64,000 nt of DNA from Algirhabdus cladophorae (GCF_044772865.1 NZ_CP173029.1:1488001-1552000), one strand, 5' to 3'; numbered from the stretch's first letter, positions 1 through 8,512 are shown. Numbers and translations are program-made. The notes: generated by a model not told the origin, from the sequence alone.

Positions 1-1397
1 TTTGGACCGATCATTTGGTCCGGACGCACCACGCGGTCAAAGGTTTCGGCATCGACAAACCCAAGGGCAATTGCTTCGTCCTTGAGAGTGGTGCCATTCT
101 TGTGGGCGGTCTTGGCGACAGTTGTGGCGTTGTCGTAGCCTATTTCTGGTGCAAGGGCTGTGACCAACATCAGGCTTTCGCGCATCAGCTTTTCAATACG
201 GTCCTTGTTGGCCTCAATCCCCACAACGCAGTTGTCGGTAAAGGCCACAGCCGCATCGCCCAGCAATTGCATAGATTGCAGCACGTTATAGGCCATCATT
301 GGTTTATAGACGTTCAACTCAAAATGGCCTTGGCTGCCTGCAAACCCCACAGCAGCGTCATTGCCGAACACATGGGCGCAAACCTGCGTCAGCGCCTCAC
401 ACTGGGTCGGGTTCACTTTGCCCGGCATGATCGAGGATCCTGGCTCGTTTTCAGGCAACATCAGTTCGCCCAAACCACAGCGCGGACCAGATCCCAGCAG
501 ACGAATGTCATTTGCGATTTTGAACAGGCTTGCAGCCACTGTTTTTAATGCACCGGACATCTCGACCATGGCGTCATGGGCAGCCAGTGCTTCGAATTTG
601 TTTGGAGCGGTGACAAAAGGCAGACCAGTGATGTCGGCCATATTGGCCGCCACTTGTTCGCCCCAACCTTTGGGCGTGTTCAGACCTGTGCCCACGGCTG
701 TGCCGCCTTGAGCCAGCTCGTAGATATGGGGCAGGGCGGCCTTGACCCGCTTGATCGCCATCGCAACCTGATGGGTATAGCCGGAAAATTCCTGGGCCAG
801 TGTCAAAGGCGTCGCATCCATCGTGTGGGTCCGACCAATTTTGATGATGCCGTCAAACTCAGCTGTTTTGGCGGCGAGGGCCGCGTGCAGCTTTTCCAAT
901 CCGGGGATCAGTACATCGCGCGCGGTCATCGCTGTTGAAATATGCATAGCCGTGGGGAAAGTGTCGTTTGAGGACTGCCCCATGTTGCAGTGATCATTGG
1001 GGTGAACCGGGGATTTCGATCCAATCTCACCGCCCAAAATTTCGATAGCGCGATTGGCGATGACTTCGTTGGCGTTCATGTTTGACTGTGTGCCGGATCC
1101 TGTTTGCCACACGACCAATGGAAAATTGTCATCCCATTTGCCTGCAACAACTTCGCTGGCGGCCTCGATGATGGCGCTGCCCAAATCATCTGGCAGTTTG
1201 CCGTTGGCGTGGTTGGCCATAGCGCATGCCTGCTTGATCACACCCAAAGCGCGAACAAGAGCCACGGGCTGCTTTTCCCATCCGATTGGGAAGTTCATCA
1301 AAGACCGTTGGGTCTGCGCACCCCAATATTTATCGCTGGGCACTTCAAGTGGGCCAAAGCTGTCGGTTTCGGTGCGGGTGGATTGTTGCGCTGCCAT
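1..1397 (-). CDS. fumC: Fumarate hydratase class II (3' end at window edge)
   Basis: Catalyses reversible hydration of fumarate to malate in the TCA cycle; class II enzymes are cytosolic, iron-free homotetramers. The minus strand from 1397 reads MAAQQSTRTETDSFGPLEVP and continues open to base 1. The superfamily signature GSSIMPGKVNP, which carries the catalytic serine loop, is encoded near 415-450. The last residues visible are RPDQMIGP, the usual end of FumC, so only a codon or so plus the stop is missing. Start ATG at 1397 is preceded by a clear AGGAGG. It lies downstream of the SspB-like gene on the same strand. Plus-strand open frames here are antisense shadows. Confidence 0.95.
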   Translation of the reverse strand, partial: MAAQQSTRTETDSFGPLEVPSDKYWGAQTQRSLMNFPIGWEKQPVALVRALGVIKQACAMANHANGKLPDDLGSAIIEAASEVVAGKWDDNFPLVVWQTGSGTQSNMNANEVIANRAIEILGGEIGSKSPVHPNDHCNMGQSSNDTFPTAMHISTAMTARDVLIPGLEKLHAALAAKTAEFDGIIKIGRTHTMDATPLTLAQEFSGYTHQVAMAIKRVKAALPHIYELAQGGTAVGTGLNTPKGWGEQVAANMADITGLPFVTAPNKFEALAAHDAMVEMSGALKTVAASLFKIANDIRLLGSGPRCGLGELMLPENEPGSSIMPGKVNPTQCEALTQVCAHVFGNDAAVGFAGSQGHFELNVYKPMMAYNVLQSMQLLGDAAVAFTDNCVVGIEANKDRIEKLMRESLMLVTALAPEIGYDNATTVAKTAHKNGTTLKDEAIALGFVDAETFDRVVRPDQMIGP

Positions 1398-1480
1398 GAT
1401 CAAAAGGCCTCCTGTTGCCATGGACACTGAATTACCCATGGGCGCGACAGGACGCAACAGATGCGAGCGCTATCAGAGGC

Positions 1481-1981
1481 TTATTTGCGAAAACTATCCA
1501 ACGAAACCACATCAGCTTCGCCTGATTTTGGCGCAGGCTCCGGTGTGGTGTCGTCCTTTTGCGCAGCGGGTTCCATCTGCATAACGGGGGCAGGGGCCAC
1601 AGGTTGCCCGGGGCTGGCGTCTTCGTCCTCTTGGCTTTCAAAGCGCAGACCAAATTCCACAGAGGGATCCACAAAGGTTTTGATCGCATCATAGGGGATA
1701 TAAAGCGGCTCGGGGCTGTCGCCGAAATTCAGAGTTACAGCAAATCCTTCATCGGTCACTGTCAGATTGTCGAACCAATGCTGCATGACAACAGTCATTT
1801 CACCCGGATATCTGTCGGACAGCCAATCGGCAATTTCAACGTCAGGATGCAGTGTGTCAAAGGTGATAAAGAAGTGATGCTCGCCAGGCAAGCCATTGAT
1901 CCCAACATCTGTCAGCACCCGTTGGATCAGCCCGCGCATGGCACGGTGCATTAGATTACCGTAGTCAATCGTGTTTGACAT
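1481..1981 (-). CDS. SspB-like ClpXP adaptor protein
   Basis: 166-residue cytosolic protein. The N-terminal ~120 residues resemble the SspB family, which delivers ssrA-tagged proteins to ClpXP; the remainder is a Pro/Ala/Glu-rich linker ending in VVSLDSFRK, the position of the short ClpX-contacting tail in SspB adaptors. Alphaproteobacterial SspB homologues are diverged, so the family call rests on overall fold-like pattern (for example EHHFFITF and the WLSDRYP region). I start at MSNTIDYG (1981) rather than an upstream Met, because the preceding residues look unconserved and hydrophobic. It sits between an unknown gene and fumC, and the tmRNA whose tag it would recognise is about 0.9 kb upstream. 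Confidence 0.8.
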   Translation of the reverse strand: MSNTIDYGNLMHRAMRGLIQRVLTDVGINGLPGEHHFFITFDTLHPDVEIADWLSDRYPGEMTVVMQHWFDNLTVTDEGFAVTLNFGDSPEPLYIPYDAIKTFVDPSVEFGLRFESQEDEDASPGQPVAPAPVMQMEPAAQKDDTTPEPAPKSGEADVVSLDSFRK

Positions 1982-2056
1982 CAAGATACCCCTACCAGTT
2001 GCCGTCAGCATAGCGGTTTTGAGACAAAGGAAAAGACCCCCAAACAGGGGAGGCAT

Positions 2057-2641
2057 TTAGCCCGTGCAGCCTGCCGGATCCAAGGTCACATTGCCCAACA
2101 AACGATCATCTTGGGAGAGGTAGTTATAGCTGTACGTCAGCCCCAATTCGCGGATGAGGCCGCGCAGTCCGGCGTTTCCACACAGCGCTTGGTTAATTGT
2201 GACTTCTTGCGATTCTATAAAGGCTGCGCGATCGAGGGCTGTGTACGGATAATTGACCGTATAAAAATGGCGCACATTCAAGCCATCAACGGCCAAATGA
2301 TCAAACCGCAGATCCTGGGTTTCTTGCGTCTCACCGGTTTGGTTCAAAGCGCGGGCCGAGGATTCCAGCATCTCAATGGCTGCAGTTTGCTCGGGTGTGA
2401 GTAGGGCCCTGTCGGCGGCGGCCTGATCTTCGGGCAGCACAGGTTTTGGCGCCGTTAAGGCAAGCCCACTGGTTAGATCCGGTGTTTGGTTGTGAGTGAC
2501 CTCGGGTGCAGTTTTCTGCGCCATCAGGCTTTGTTCTATGACTACGGCGTCAGACGATATAGCAGACACCAGTTTCGGTCCCGCCCAGCCTACAATTACA
2601 CCCAAGGCCACAAGGCCCGTCATTGTCTTTATGTTCTGCAT
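2057..2641 (-). CDS. Unknown protein with N-terminal membrane anchor or signal
   Basis: 194-residue protein that I do not recognise. Residues ~5-25 (MTGLVALGVIVGWAGPKLVS) form one hydrophobic segment, so it is either exported or anchored in the inner membrane with the rest periplasmic. The C-terminal half has two cysteines (near the motif LCGNAG and in the final PAGCTG) that could form a disulfide. Start chosen at MQNIKT (2641) because GAGG lies 9 bases upstream; a nearer Met three codons earlier has the same GAGG too close. It is followed on the same strand by the SspB-like gene, with 75 bases between them. Confidence 0.7.
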   Translation of the reverse strand: MQNIKTMTGLVALGVIVGWAGPKLVSAISSDAVVIEQSLMAQKTAPEVTHNQTPDLTSGLALTAPKPVLPEDQAAADRALLTPEQTAAIEMLESSARALNQTGETQETQDLRFDHLAVDGLNVRHFYTVNYPYTALDRAAFIESQEVTINQALCGNAGLRGLIRELGLTYSYNYLSQDDRLLGNVTLDPAGCTG

Positions 2642-2839
2642 CGCTCGCATCCTCAAACAGCGACTCGATCCTTGATACGTCGAGTCTTTGCCGTATTCCG
2701 ATACCGTATACTGTAGGTTGAGTGATGTAATCCCTAAAATGTAGGGTCGGCCCATATACGCCGATAATTTAAACACTGATTACTTATGTCAAAGATGATT
2801 TGGGTTCGTGTAACGCCGCATGCTGGGAAAAGCGCAGGT

Positions 2840-3140
2840 TTCTGTTGCCAGGTACCTGCAAACCCCGCCTAAGGCTGCTAAGCGTTAGGGCTTAAGATTT
2901 CAATGTTCCGCACAGCTTACGCTGCGAGGGCCATTGGAGCTTTGTTGTCATTTGCAACTAGCTTAAATGTACCGATAACGGTGGTAACTCACCGAAACAA
3001 AGCTAACCCCTTTAGACGTTCGTCGATCCTATTTCGACCCCATGACCGCCAAAGAACGGGTGTTGGTGGAGTCGCCGGGTACCGCCCCCGGGTCCGATCC
3101 GCTTATTACGAGCGCGTTTATGTTCATAGTCCCTAGGGAC
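2840..3140 (-). ncRNA. ssrA: Two-piece (permuted) tmRNA
   Basis: Transfer-messenger RNA for ribosome rescue. On the minus strand the tag frame runs 2955-2917 and reads ANDNKAPMALAA then TAA. The coding piece starts at 3041 with GGGGTCG; 22 bases upstream the acceptor piece ends in CGACTCC-ACCA (3074-3064). These two 7-mers pair fully and include a G-U third pair, the alanine identity element. The acceptor piece also has a CCGGG/CCCGG T-stem with a 7-base loop directly abutting the acceptor strand. This acceptor-first order with a short spacer is the alphaproteobacterial two-piece arrangement. Outer ends are approximate: a TATGTA -10-like box at 3152-3147 suggests initiation near 3140, and the coding piece probably ends around 2840. 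Confidence 0.92.
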
Positions 3141-3198
3141 GTCCTTTACATAGGCGGGCAGGAAGGCGGTTAAAAGGGGAAGTTTTGGTATTTTTGGC

Positions 3199-3549
3199 TT
3201 AAGTCGGCCAATTTCCTGCAACCAAGACACCACCAACAGCCACTTCGACCAACATAAACACCCATTTCTTTTGGGTTTGGCCATCAAAGATCAAGGATGT
3301 GGCCCGCCCCATGCCCGCACAGAGCCAACCGGCCCCCATCATGGCAAAGGCTGTCGGGGATCCGATCAGCACTGCACCGACGCCGAGGCCAACAAACATC
3401 GCACCAGAGGCTGCGCGAATTTCAGAGGCCCCCATACTGGTGCTGCCTGCTTTCAAATCGACGCTCTCCATCACATAGCGAGGGGAAATCCAGCCGATCA
3501 GGCCAAGGAAAATACTAATGAATGCCAAGGCGGGGTTGATAAAGTCCAT
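3199..3549 (-). CDS. DUF4345-like small membrane protein
   Basis: 116 residues, mostly hydrophobic, with about four predicted membrane spans (around ALAFISIFLGLIGWI, AASGAMFVGLGVGAVLI, AFAMMGAGWLCAG and the C-terminal MLVEVAVGGVLVAG). The pattern fits the DUF4345 family, which has no assigned biochemical role. Start ATG at 3549 overlaps the TGA of the upstream GntR-type regulator (ATGA), so the two are translationally coupled. An alternative upstream start would lie inside the regulator and adds an unrelated basic leader; I reject it. Confidence 0.7.
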   Translation of the reverse strand: MDFINPALAFISIFLGLIGWISPRYVMESVDLKAGSTSMGASEIRAASGAMFVGLGVGAVLIGSPTAFAMMGAGWLCAGMGRATSLIFDGQTQKKWVFMLVEVAVGGVLVAGNWPT

Positions 3550-4280
3550 CACTTGGCCGTTTCGCGTTCTTTGAACACGGCATTGGCCAGCTCGGTCGTG
3601 TATTCTGACAGAACGATCAGGCACTCGTCTGCGCGTGTCGCGTTGCCTGCTTCAAGCGCGTCGGTCAGTTGTGTGTGCAGTGTAACGATCCTATCACGAC
3701 TGCGCGCCGAGAAGGTGATCATGTTCATCAAAGGCTGCATCGCCTCGACAGCGCCGGCCAATTGGTAAGACAGCACAGGGTTTGCAGCCGCATCAACCAA
3801 AGCCCGGTGAAGTGCCACGTCCGAGGCGCAAAACGCCTCGTCTGTCAGGCCCGGTTGGCTTTGGCGGTGGATCTCAGCGCGCATTGTCGCCAGATGATCC
3901 GGCGTGCGCCGCTCGGCTGCAAGGGCAGCACAGGCGCGTTCCAACATGAAACGTGCCTCACAAGCTGTTGCAAAATCAATAGAATTCATCGAAAGCAAGA
4001 GCGTTGATGTGGTGATCTGCTGGCCATACGCGTCGGCGTAGCTCAGACGATTCACAAAAGCGCCGCCACTTGCCCCACGTTGAGTTCGGATCAGGCTTTG
4101 GGCGGCCAGACGTTTCAGCGCCTCGCGTACTGTTGAGCGTGACACATCAAAATGATCGGCCAGTTCTGCCTCTGACGGCAAGCGTTCGTCGACATTCAAA
4201 TCGCCTGCAACTATGGTGTCCTTGATTGCTTTGGCAATCTGTGCCGAAAAATCAGCCGAGCTGTTAGGATCAATTTTCAT
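3549..4280 (-). CDS. GntR/FadR-type (FCD) transcriptional regulator
   Basis: 243 residues. N-terminal winged helix at ~10-80 with the GntR hallmark LPSEAELADHFDVSRSTVREALKRL split across the recognition helix, then an all-helical FCD ligand-binding domain (~95-235) that in this subfamily binds small acids through a metal site. It is divergently transcribed from a run that ends in dmdA-acuI, and the intervening gap holds two GTCNGAC operator-like sites. By family and position it probably represses or controls DMSP catabolism and itself; the ligand (possibly DMSP, acrylate or a derivative) is inference. GntR-type genes beside dmdA are common in roseobacters. Confidence 0.88.
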   Translation of the reverse strand: MKIDPNSSADFSAQIAKAIKDTIVAGDLNVDERLPSEAELADHFDVSRSTVREALKRLAAQSLIRTQRGASGGAFVNRLSYADAYGQQITTSTLLLSMNSIDFATACEARFMLERACAALAAERRTPDHLATMRAEIHRQSQPGLTDEAFCASDVALHRALVDAAANPVLSYQLAGAVEAMQPLMNMITFSARSRDRIVTLHTQLTDALEAGNATRADECLIVLSEYTTELANAVFKERETAK

Positions 4281-4281
4281 T

Positions 4282-4305
4282 TGTCAGACATTTAAAAGTC
4301 TGACA
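4282..4305. promoter_or_regulatory. Operator-like inverted repeat in divergent promoter gap
   Basis: A perfect 8-bp inverted repeat, TGTCAGAC and GTCTGACA, separated by 8 A/T-only bases. Each arm is also a small palindrome of the form GTC-N-GAC, close to the FadR/GntR-type operator pattern TNGTNNNACNA. It lies 2 bases upstream of the regulator start codon and 43 bases before the plus-strand DUF2182 gene, a sensible place for autorepression and control of the divergent operon. Confidence 0.7.
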
Positions 4306-4347
4306 TTGAAAATCAAGACTAATACCTTTTGCGAGTCGGTTCACGTG

Positions 4348-5139
4348 ATGAAGCCCTTGTTAGAAATTCCTTTGCGCAACTTACTCTGGCTTGGCTTTTT
4401 TGCCAGCGTTCTTTTGGCGTGGTGGATGCTCTATGCAATGAGCGTCGATATGGACCTTGATTTGATCGGGCGCCCGGGGCCTATGGGGCAAGCGATGCAA
4501 AACATGGATCCACGGATGCCCATGTATATGCCTATGGCCAATTTTGGACCGCTTTTTGCGATGTGGGCTGTGATGATGGCGGCAATGATGTTGCCGACCA
4601 TGGTGCCCACAATGCGCAGCTACGAGGATTTGATCCGCAGTGCGGACGGCACACGGGCCGGATGGCTGGGGGTCATTCTGGGCTATTTCTTGGTTTGGGT
4701 GGCCTTTGCAGCTGTAATCACCGGGCTACAATTGGCGCTGTTGTTCGGCGGCGTTGTAGACATGCTGGGCATCTTTAAGACACCGCTTTTGTCGGCTGCT
4801 TTGTTGATTGCCGTGGGCCTGTTCCAGTTTACCAAAATCAAAGAGGTCTGCCACGGCGTCTGTCACAGCCCGATGATGTATTTTGTCGGCAACTGGAAGA
4901 CCGGCTTTGTAGGCGGGTTGCGGATGGGCCTTGGCCTTGGGGCGTTTTGTGTTGGCTGCTGCTGGGGCTTTATGGCCTTGGGATTTGTCGGCGGCGTCAT
5001 GAGCCTTTTGTGGATGGGCGCTGCGACGTTCTTTATGGTCTTGGAAAAACTGCCTAGTATCGGGCACGCCATCACGAAACCATTGGGGGTCGCGTTGACC
5101 CTTGCAGGCTTGGGACTTGGGGTCTGGACATTAATTTAA
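4348..5139 (+). CDS. DUF2182 multi-span membrane protein
   Basis: 263 residues with about six to seven membrane spans. Met/Pro-rich stretch (MDPRMPMYMPMANF) and the MMAAMMLPTMVPTM segment fit the DUF2182 family, usually described as predicted metal-binding membrane proteins; HGVCHSP and CVGCCWG supply Cys/His candidates for metal contact. Start at 4348 (MKPLLEIPLRN); the open frame extends upstream only through regulator DNA. It is followed 15 bases later by a DUF1326 gene, its usual neighbour. Position at the head of a run leading to dmdA is unusual; biochemical role unknown. Confidence 0.8.
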   Translation: MKPLLEIPLRNLLWLGFFASVLLAWWMLYAMSVDMDLDLIGRPGPMGQAMQNMDPRMPMYMPMANFGPLFAMWAVMMAAMMLPTMVPTMRSYEDLIRSADGTRAGWLGVILGYFLVWVAFAAVITGLQLALLFGGVVDMLGIFKTPLLSAALLIAVGLFQFTKIKEVCHGVCHSPMMYFVGNWKTGFVGGLRMGLGLGAFCVGCCWGFMALGFVGGVMSLLWMGAATFFMVLEKLPSIGHAITKPLGVALTLAGLGLGVWTLI

Positions 5140-5154
5140 GGGAGGGCATGGAAC

Positions 5155-5859
5155 ATGGCCAAGAAGGAACGGGCACCGTCCGATAAACTGCCGATCAGCC
5201 AGCGTATTGATCAACGCATGGACAATCCCAAACGGCGCAAAATGCAGCCGACCGAATGGGCGATCAAAGGCGAATTATTTCTGAATTGTTCGTGCGAAGT
5301 GTTCTGCCCCTGTGTGGTCAGCCTTGGCGCGCATCCGCCCACAGAAGGGCATTGTCACGCGTGGATGGCCATTGCCATCGACGAGGGCCACTTTGAAGGC
5401 GAGGACCTGTCGGGTCTGAATGTCGGCCTGCTGGTGGATATCCCGGGCCGTATGGGCGAAGGCAACTGGCGCGTGGCGGCTTATGTGGACGAACGCGCCA
5501 CCCAAAAAGCTTACAACGGAATCCTCAAGATTTTCTCCGGTGCTGCTGGCGGGACGACAGGGCTGTTTACTTTCCTTGTGTCCGAGATCATCGGTGCCGA
5601 GCGCGAAAAGGTCGAGATCATCCGCGATGGCAGCAAACGCGCCATCATGATTGGTCGCAAAATCCAAGGCGAGATTGAAACCGTTGGCGGCGCTGATCCC
5701 GATCATCCAGTGATGATCACCAATTCCAAATATTGGATGGGGCCAGATATTATTGCTGCCAAAGGTGTGAAATCCAAAGTGCGCGATTATGGTCGTGTCT
5801 GGGACTTTGGTGGAAAATCCGCCGAGATCTGCCCAATCGACTGGTCTGGACCGCGATGA
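5155..5859 (+). CDS. DUF1326 domain protein
   Basis: 234-residue soluble protein. The family hallmark is present at residues 44-53, NCSCEVFCPC (Cys45, 47, 51, 53), followed by GHCHAW, giving a Cys/His cluster suggestive of metal or thiol chemistry; no activity is established for the family that I can name. Start ATG at 5155 has GGAGGG upstream; an internal Met30 just before the conserved domain is the alternative, since residues 1-30 are basic and low complexity. Its stop overlaps the start of the DinB-like gene (ATGA). DUF2182 and DUF1326 genes commonly occur as pairs, which suggests a joint function. Confidence 0.82.
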   Translation: MAKKERAPSDKLPISQRIDQRMDNPKRRKMQPTEWAIKGELFLNCSCEVFCPCVVSLGAHPPTEGHCHAWMAIAIDEGHFEGEDLSGLNVGLLVDIPGRMGEGNWRVAAYVDERATQKAYNGILKIFSGAAGGTTGLFTFLVSEIIGAEREKVEIIRDGSKRAIMIGRKIQGEIETVGGADPDHPVMITNSKYWMGPDIIAAKGVKSKVRDYGRVWDFGGKSAEICPIDWSGPR

Positions 5860-6362
5860 TTTCGGCGGCGTATTGCCGGAAAATGGCCCGCTATAATGCT
5901 TGGCAGAATAGCGGGATCATCGCCGAAGCGCGGGTGATGGACCAGTCCGAATTGACGAAGGATCGCGGGGCTTTCTTTGGCTCTTTGATGCACACTCTTA
6001 GTCATTTGCTGTGGGCCGACACAATCTGGATGTCGCGCTTTGCGGGGCTAACACCGCCTTCGGGTGGCATCCAAGACAGCGCGACGATGGTGACCGATCT
6101 GGAAACCTTGGCCATGCAGCGATTCCGCATGGATGGCCAGATTACCAATTGGACCCGCGATCTGCGCGACCTTGATTTGGTCGGCAACTTGACATGGATG
6201 TCTGGGGCCGCTGGTCGTGAAGTAACAAAACCGATTGCGCTGTGTGTGGCGCATTTCTTTAACCACCAAACCCACCACCGTGGGCAAATTCACATGATGC
6301 TGACGTCCCTTGGGATCAAACCCCAAGACAGCGACCTCTTTCTCATGCCAGAGGATCTATAA
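5856..6362 (+). CDS. DinB-like four-helix-bundle protein
   Basis: 168 residues. The C-terminal half carries the metal-binding histidines of the DinB/YfiT superfamily (HTLSHLLWAD early, then HFFNHQTHHRGQIH). Members are metal-dependent, some act as thiol-dependent transferases, but the substrate here cannot be read. Start ATG at 5856 overlaps the DUF1326 stop (ATGA), and dmdA starts one base after its TAA, so it is embedded in the operon. A longer upstream frame lies inside the DUF1326 gene and is rejected. Confidence 0.82.
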   Translation: MISAAYCRKMARYNAWQNSGIIAEARVMDQSELTKDRGAFFGSLMHTLSHLLWADTIWMSRFAGLTPPSGGIQDSATMVTDLETLAMQRFRMDGQITNWTRDLRDLDLVGNLTWMSGAAGREVTKPIALCVAHFFNHQTHHRGQIHMMLTSLGIKPQDSDLFLMPEDL

Positions 6363-6363
6363 A

Positions 6364-7464
6364 ATGGCGAATATTTTCCCGTCCCGCCGCGTGCGTCGGA
6401 CCCCGTTCACCGAAGGTGTCGAAGCTGCAGGTGTCAAAGGCTACACTGTCTATAACCACATGTTGTTGCCTACAGTGTTTCGCAGTGTCGAAGAGGACTA
6501 TCACCACCTCAAATCCGCCGTTCAGGTCTGGGATGTCTCGGTCGAGCGTCAGGTCGAAGTGCGCGGCCCCGATGCAGGCCGTTTGATCCAGATGCTGACG
6601 CCGCGCGATCTGCGCGGGATGCTGCCCGGCATGTGCTATTATGTGCCCATGGTCGATGAAACCGGTGGGATGTTGAACGATCCGGTTGCCGTAAAGCTGG
6701 CCGAGGATCGCTATTGGATTTCCATTGCTGACAGCGATCTGTTGTTCTGGGTCAAGGGCATCGCCTATGGCTATCGCTTGGATGTGTTGGTGGACGAGCC
6801 AGATGTCTCGCCCCTCGCTGTGCAGGGTCCCAAAGCGGACGATCTGATGGCGCGTGTCTTTGGCGACAGTGTGCGCGATATCCGTTTTTTCCGTTTTGGC
6901 ATGTATGACTTTAACGGGGTCAGCATGGCTGTTGCGCGCTCGGGTTATTCCAAACAGGGCGGGTTCGAGATTTATGTGGACGGCACGGAAAACGGCATGC
7001 CCTTGTGGAACACGCTATTTGAAGCGGGCAAGGATTTGGACGTTCACGCCGGATGTCCGAACCTGATCGAACGCATCGAAGGGGGTTTGCTGTCCTACGG
7101 CAACGATATGACGGATGAAAATACACCCCATGAATGCGGTTTGGGGCGCTTTTGCAGCACTCAAACGGCCATCGGCTGTGTTGGACGTGATGCACTGTTG
7201 CGCGTCGCTAAAGAAGGCCCGGTAAAACAAATCCGCCCCATTTCGATTGAAGGCGACTTGCCGCCCTGCGACCGCGAATGGCCGATTATTGCCAAGGACA
7301 AACGGGTAGGGACAGTGACCAGTTCCGCCAAATCGCCTGACTTTAAAACCAATGTGGCCATGGGTATGGTGCGCATGACCCACTGGGATGCGGGCACACA
7401 ATTTACTGTCAAGACGCAGGCTGGTGATTTTGCTGGCACTGTCGAAGAAAATTTCTGGATCTAA
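6364..7464 (+). CDS. dmdA: DMSP demethylase
   Basis: 366 residues of the GcvT/aminomethyltransferase fold. DmdA transfers a methyl group from dimethylsulfoniopropionate to tetrahydrofolate, giving methylmercaptopropionate, the first step of DMSP demethylation in marine bacteria. The N-terminus MANIFPSRRVRRTPFTEGVE and the following TVYNHMLLPTVF stretch match roseobacter DmdA as I know it, and the next gene is acuI, a classic pairing. Start at 6364 follows the DinB stop immediately. Expected to be controlled by the divergent FCD regulator. Generic GcvT or dimethylglycine-type relatives are the main alternative, but the acuI neighbour argues strongly for DmdA. Confidence 0.9.
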   Translation: MANIFPSRRVRRTPFTEGVEAAGVKGYTVYNHMLLPTVFRSVEEDYHHLKSAVQVWDVSVERQVEVRGPDAGRLIQMLTPRDLRGMLPGMCYYVPMVDETGGMLNDPVAVKLAEDRYWISIADSDLLFWVKGIAYGYRLDVLVDEPDVSPLAVQGPKADDLMARVFGDSVRDIRFFRFGMYDFNGVSMAVARSGYSKQGGFEIYVDGTENGMPLWNTLFEAGKDLDVHAGCPNLIERIEGGLLSYGNDMTDENTPHECGLGRFCSTQTAIGCVGRDALLRVAKEGPVKQIRPISIEGDLPPCDREWPIIAKDKRVGTVTSSAKSPDFKTNVAMGMVRMTHWDAGTQFTVKTQAGDFAGTVEENFWI

Positions 7465-7477
7465 AGGACCTTCTGTT

Positions 7478-8461
7478 ATGTTTAACGCCTTGCTTGTCGA
7501 AAAAGACGAAGATGGAAAAACCAGCGCTGCTGTGACCCAAATCAACGACAGCGATTTGCCTGCGGGGGATGTCACGGTTGCAGTTGAATATTCCACCGTG
7601 AACTACAAAGACGGGCTGTGCATTGGGCCGGGCGGCGGGTTGGTGCGCAACTATCCTCACGTGCCGGGCATCGACTTTGCAGGCACGGTCGAGGCATCCG
7701 ACGATGAGCGCTACAAACCCGGTGACAAAGTTGTGCTGACAGGCTGGCGTGTGGGCGAGGCCCATTGGGGCGGCTACGCACAAAAGGCGCGGGTCAAAGC
7801 CGATTGGTTGGTGCCCTTGCCCAGTGGTTTGGACACACGTCAGGCCATGGCTGTGGGTACTGCCGGTTTCACGGCGATGTTGGCGGTGATGGCGTTGGAA
7901 GATCACGGTATCAAAGATGGGCCCGTGTTGGTCACAGGCGCTGCGGGCGGTGTTGGGTCCGTTGCCACAGCAATCCTTGGAAATCTGGGCCATAAGGTTG
8001 CGGCGGTCACAGGTCGGCCTGAAACTGCGGATTACCTCACAGGCTTGGGGGCGACCCAAATCGTGGCACGCGAGGAATTGAACGAAACCACCAAACGCCC
8101 GCTTGAAGCTGAAACATGGGGCGGCTGCGTGGATGCCGTGGGCGGCGAAATGTTGGCGCGTCTTTTGGGGCAGATGACCTATGGGGCGTCGGTGTCAGCA
8201 GTAGGCCTTGCTGGCGGTGCTGGTCTGCCCGCTACGGTTATCCCGTTTTTGCTGCGCGGTGTGAATTTGCTTGGCATCGACAGTGTGATGCAACCCTATG
8301 ATAACCGCCTGCGCGCTTGGGAACGCATCGCCAAGGATCTGCCCATGGACAAGCTGGATGCGATGGTTCAACCGGCTGTTTTGTCCGATCTGCCACAACT
8401 GGGACGCGACATTCTGAAGGGTCAAGTGAAGGGCCGTGTTGTCGTTGACGTAAACGCCTAA
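7478..8461 (+). CDS. acuI: Acrylyl-CoA reductase (NADPH)
   Basis: 327-residue zinc-free medium-chain dehydrogenase/reductase. AcuI reduces acryloyl-CoA to propionyl-CoA, detoxifying acrylate formed from DMSP. N-terminal GroES-like half includes NYKDGLC and the PHVPGIDFAGTV motif; the Rossmann half has VLVTGAAGGVGSVA for NADPH binding. Start at 7478 (MFNALLVEKDEDGK) with AAAGGA upstream; the open frame before it is dmdA in another frame. It follows dmdA by 13 bases and is closed by a strong terminator, so it ends this transcription unit. Confidence 0.93.
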   Translation: MFNALLVEKDEDGKTSAAVTQINDSDLPAGDVTVAVEYSTVNYKDGLCIGPGGGLVRNYPHVPGIDFAGTVEASDDERYKPGDKVVLTGWRVGEAHWGGYAQKARVKADWLVPLPSGLDTRQAMAVGTAGFTAMLAVMALEDHGIKDGPVLVTGAAGGVGSVATAILGNLGHKVAAVTGRPETADYLTGLGATQIVAREELNETTKRPLEAETWGGCVDAVGGEMLARLLGQMTYGASVSAVGLAGGAGLPATVIPFLLRGVNLLGIDSVMQPYDNRLRAWERIAKDLPMDKLDAMVQPAVLSDLPQLGRDILKGQVKGRVVVDVNA

Positions 8462-8512
8462 GGCGCCGGAATTTCCGAAAATTCGGCTAAAAAACCAAAA
8501 AGCCCGTGAAAA

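Noticed and set aside
1..1430. Several plus-strand open frames of 100-180 residues
   Set aside because: They lie wholly antisense to the fumC frame, which has a full family sequence, and their proteins have no recognisable features.
2903..3287. Short open frames on both strands
   Set aside because: They cross the tmRNA pieces and the DUF4345 gene end and have no ribosome-binding site; the DNA is explained by the tmRNA.
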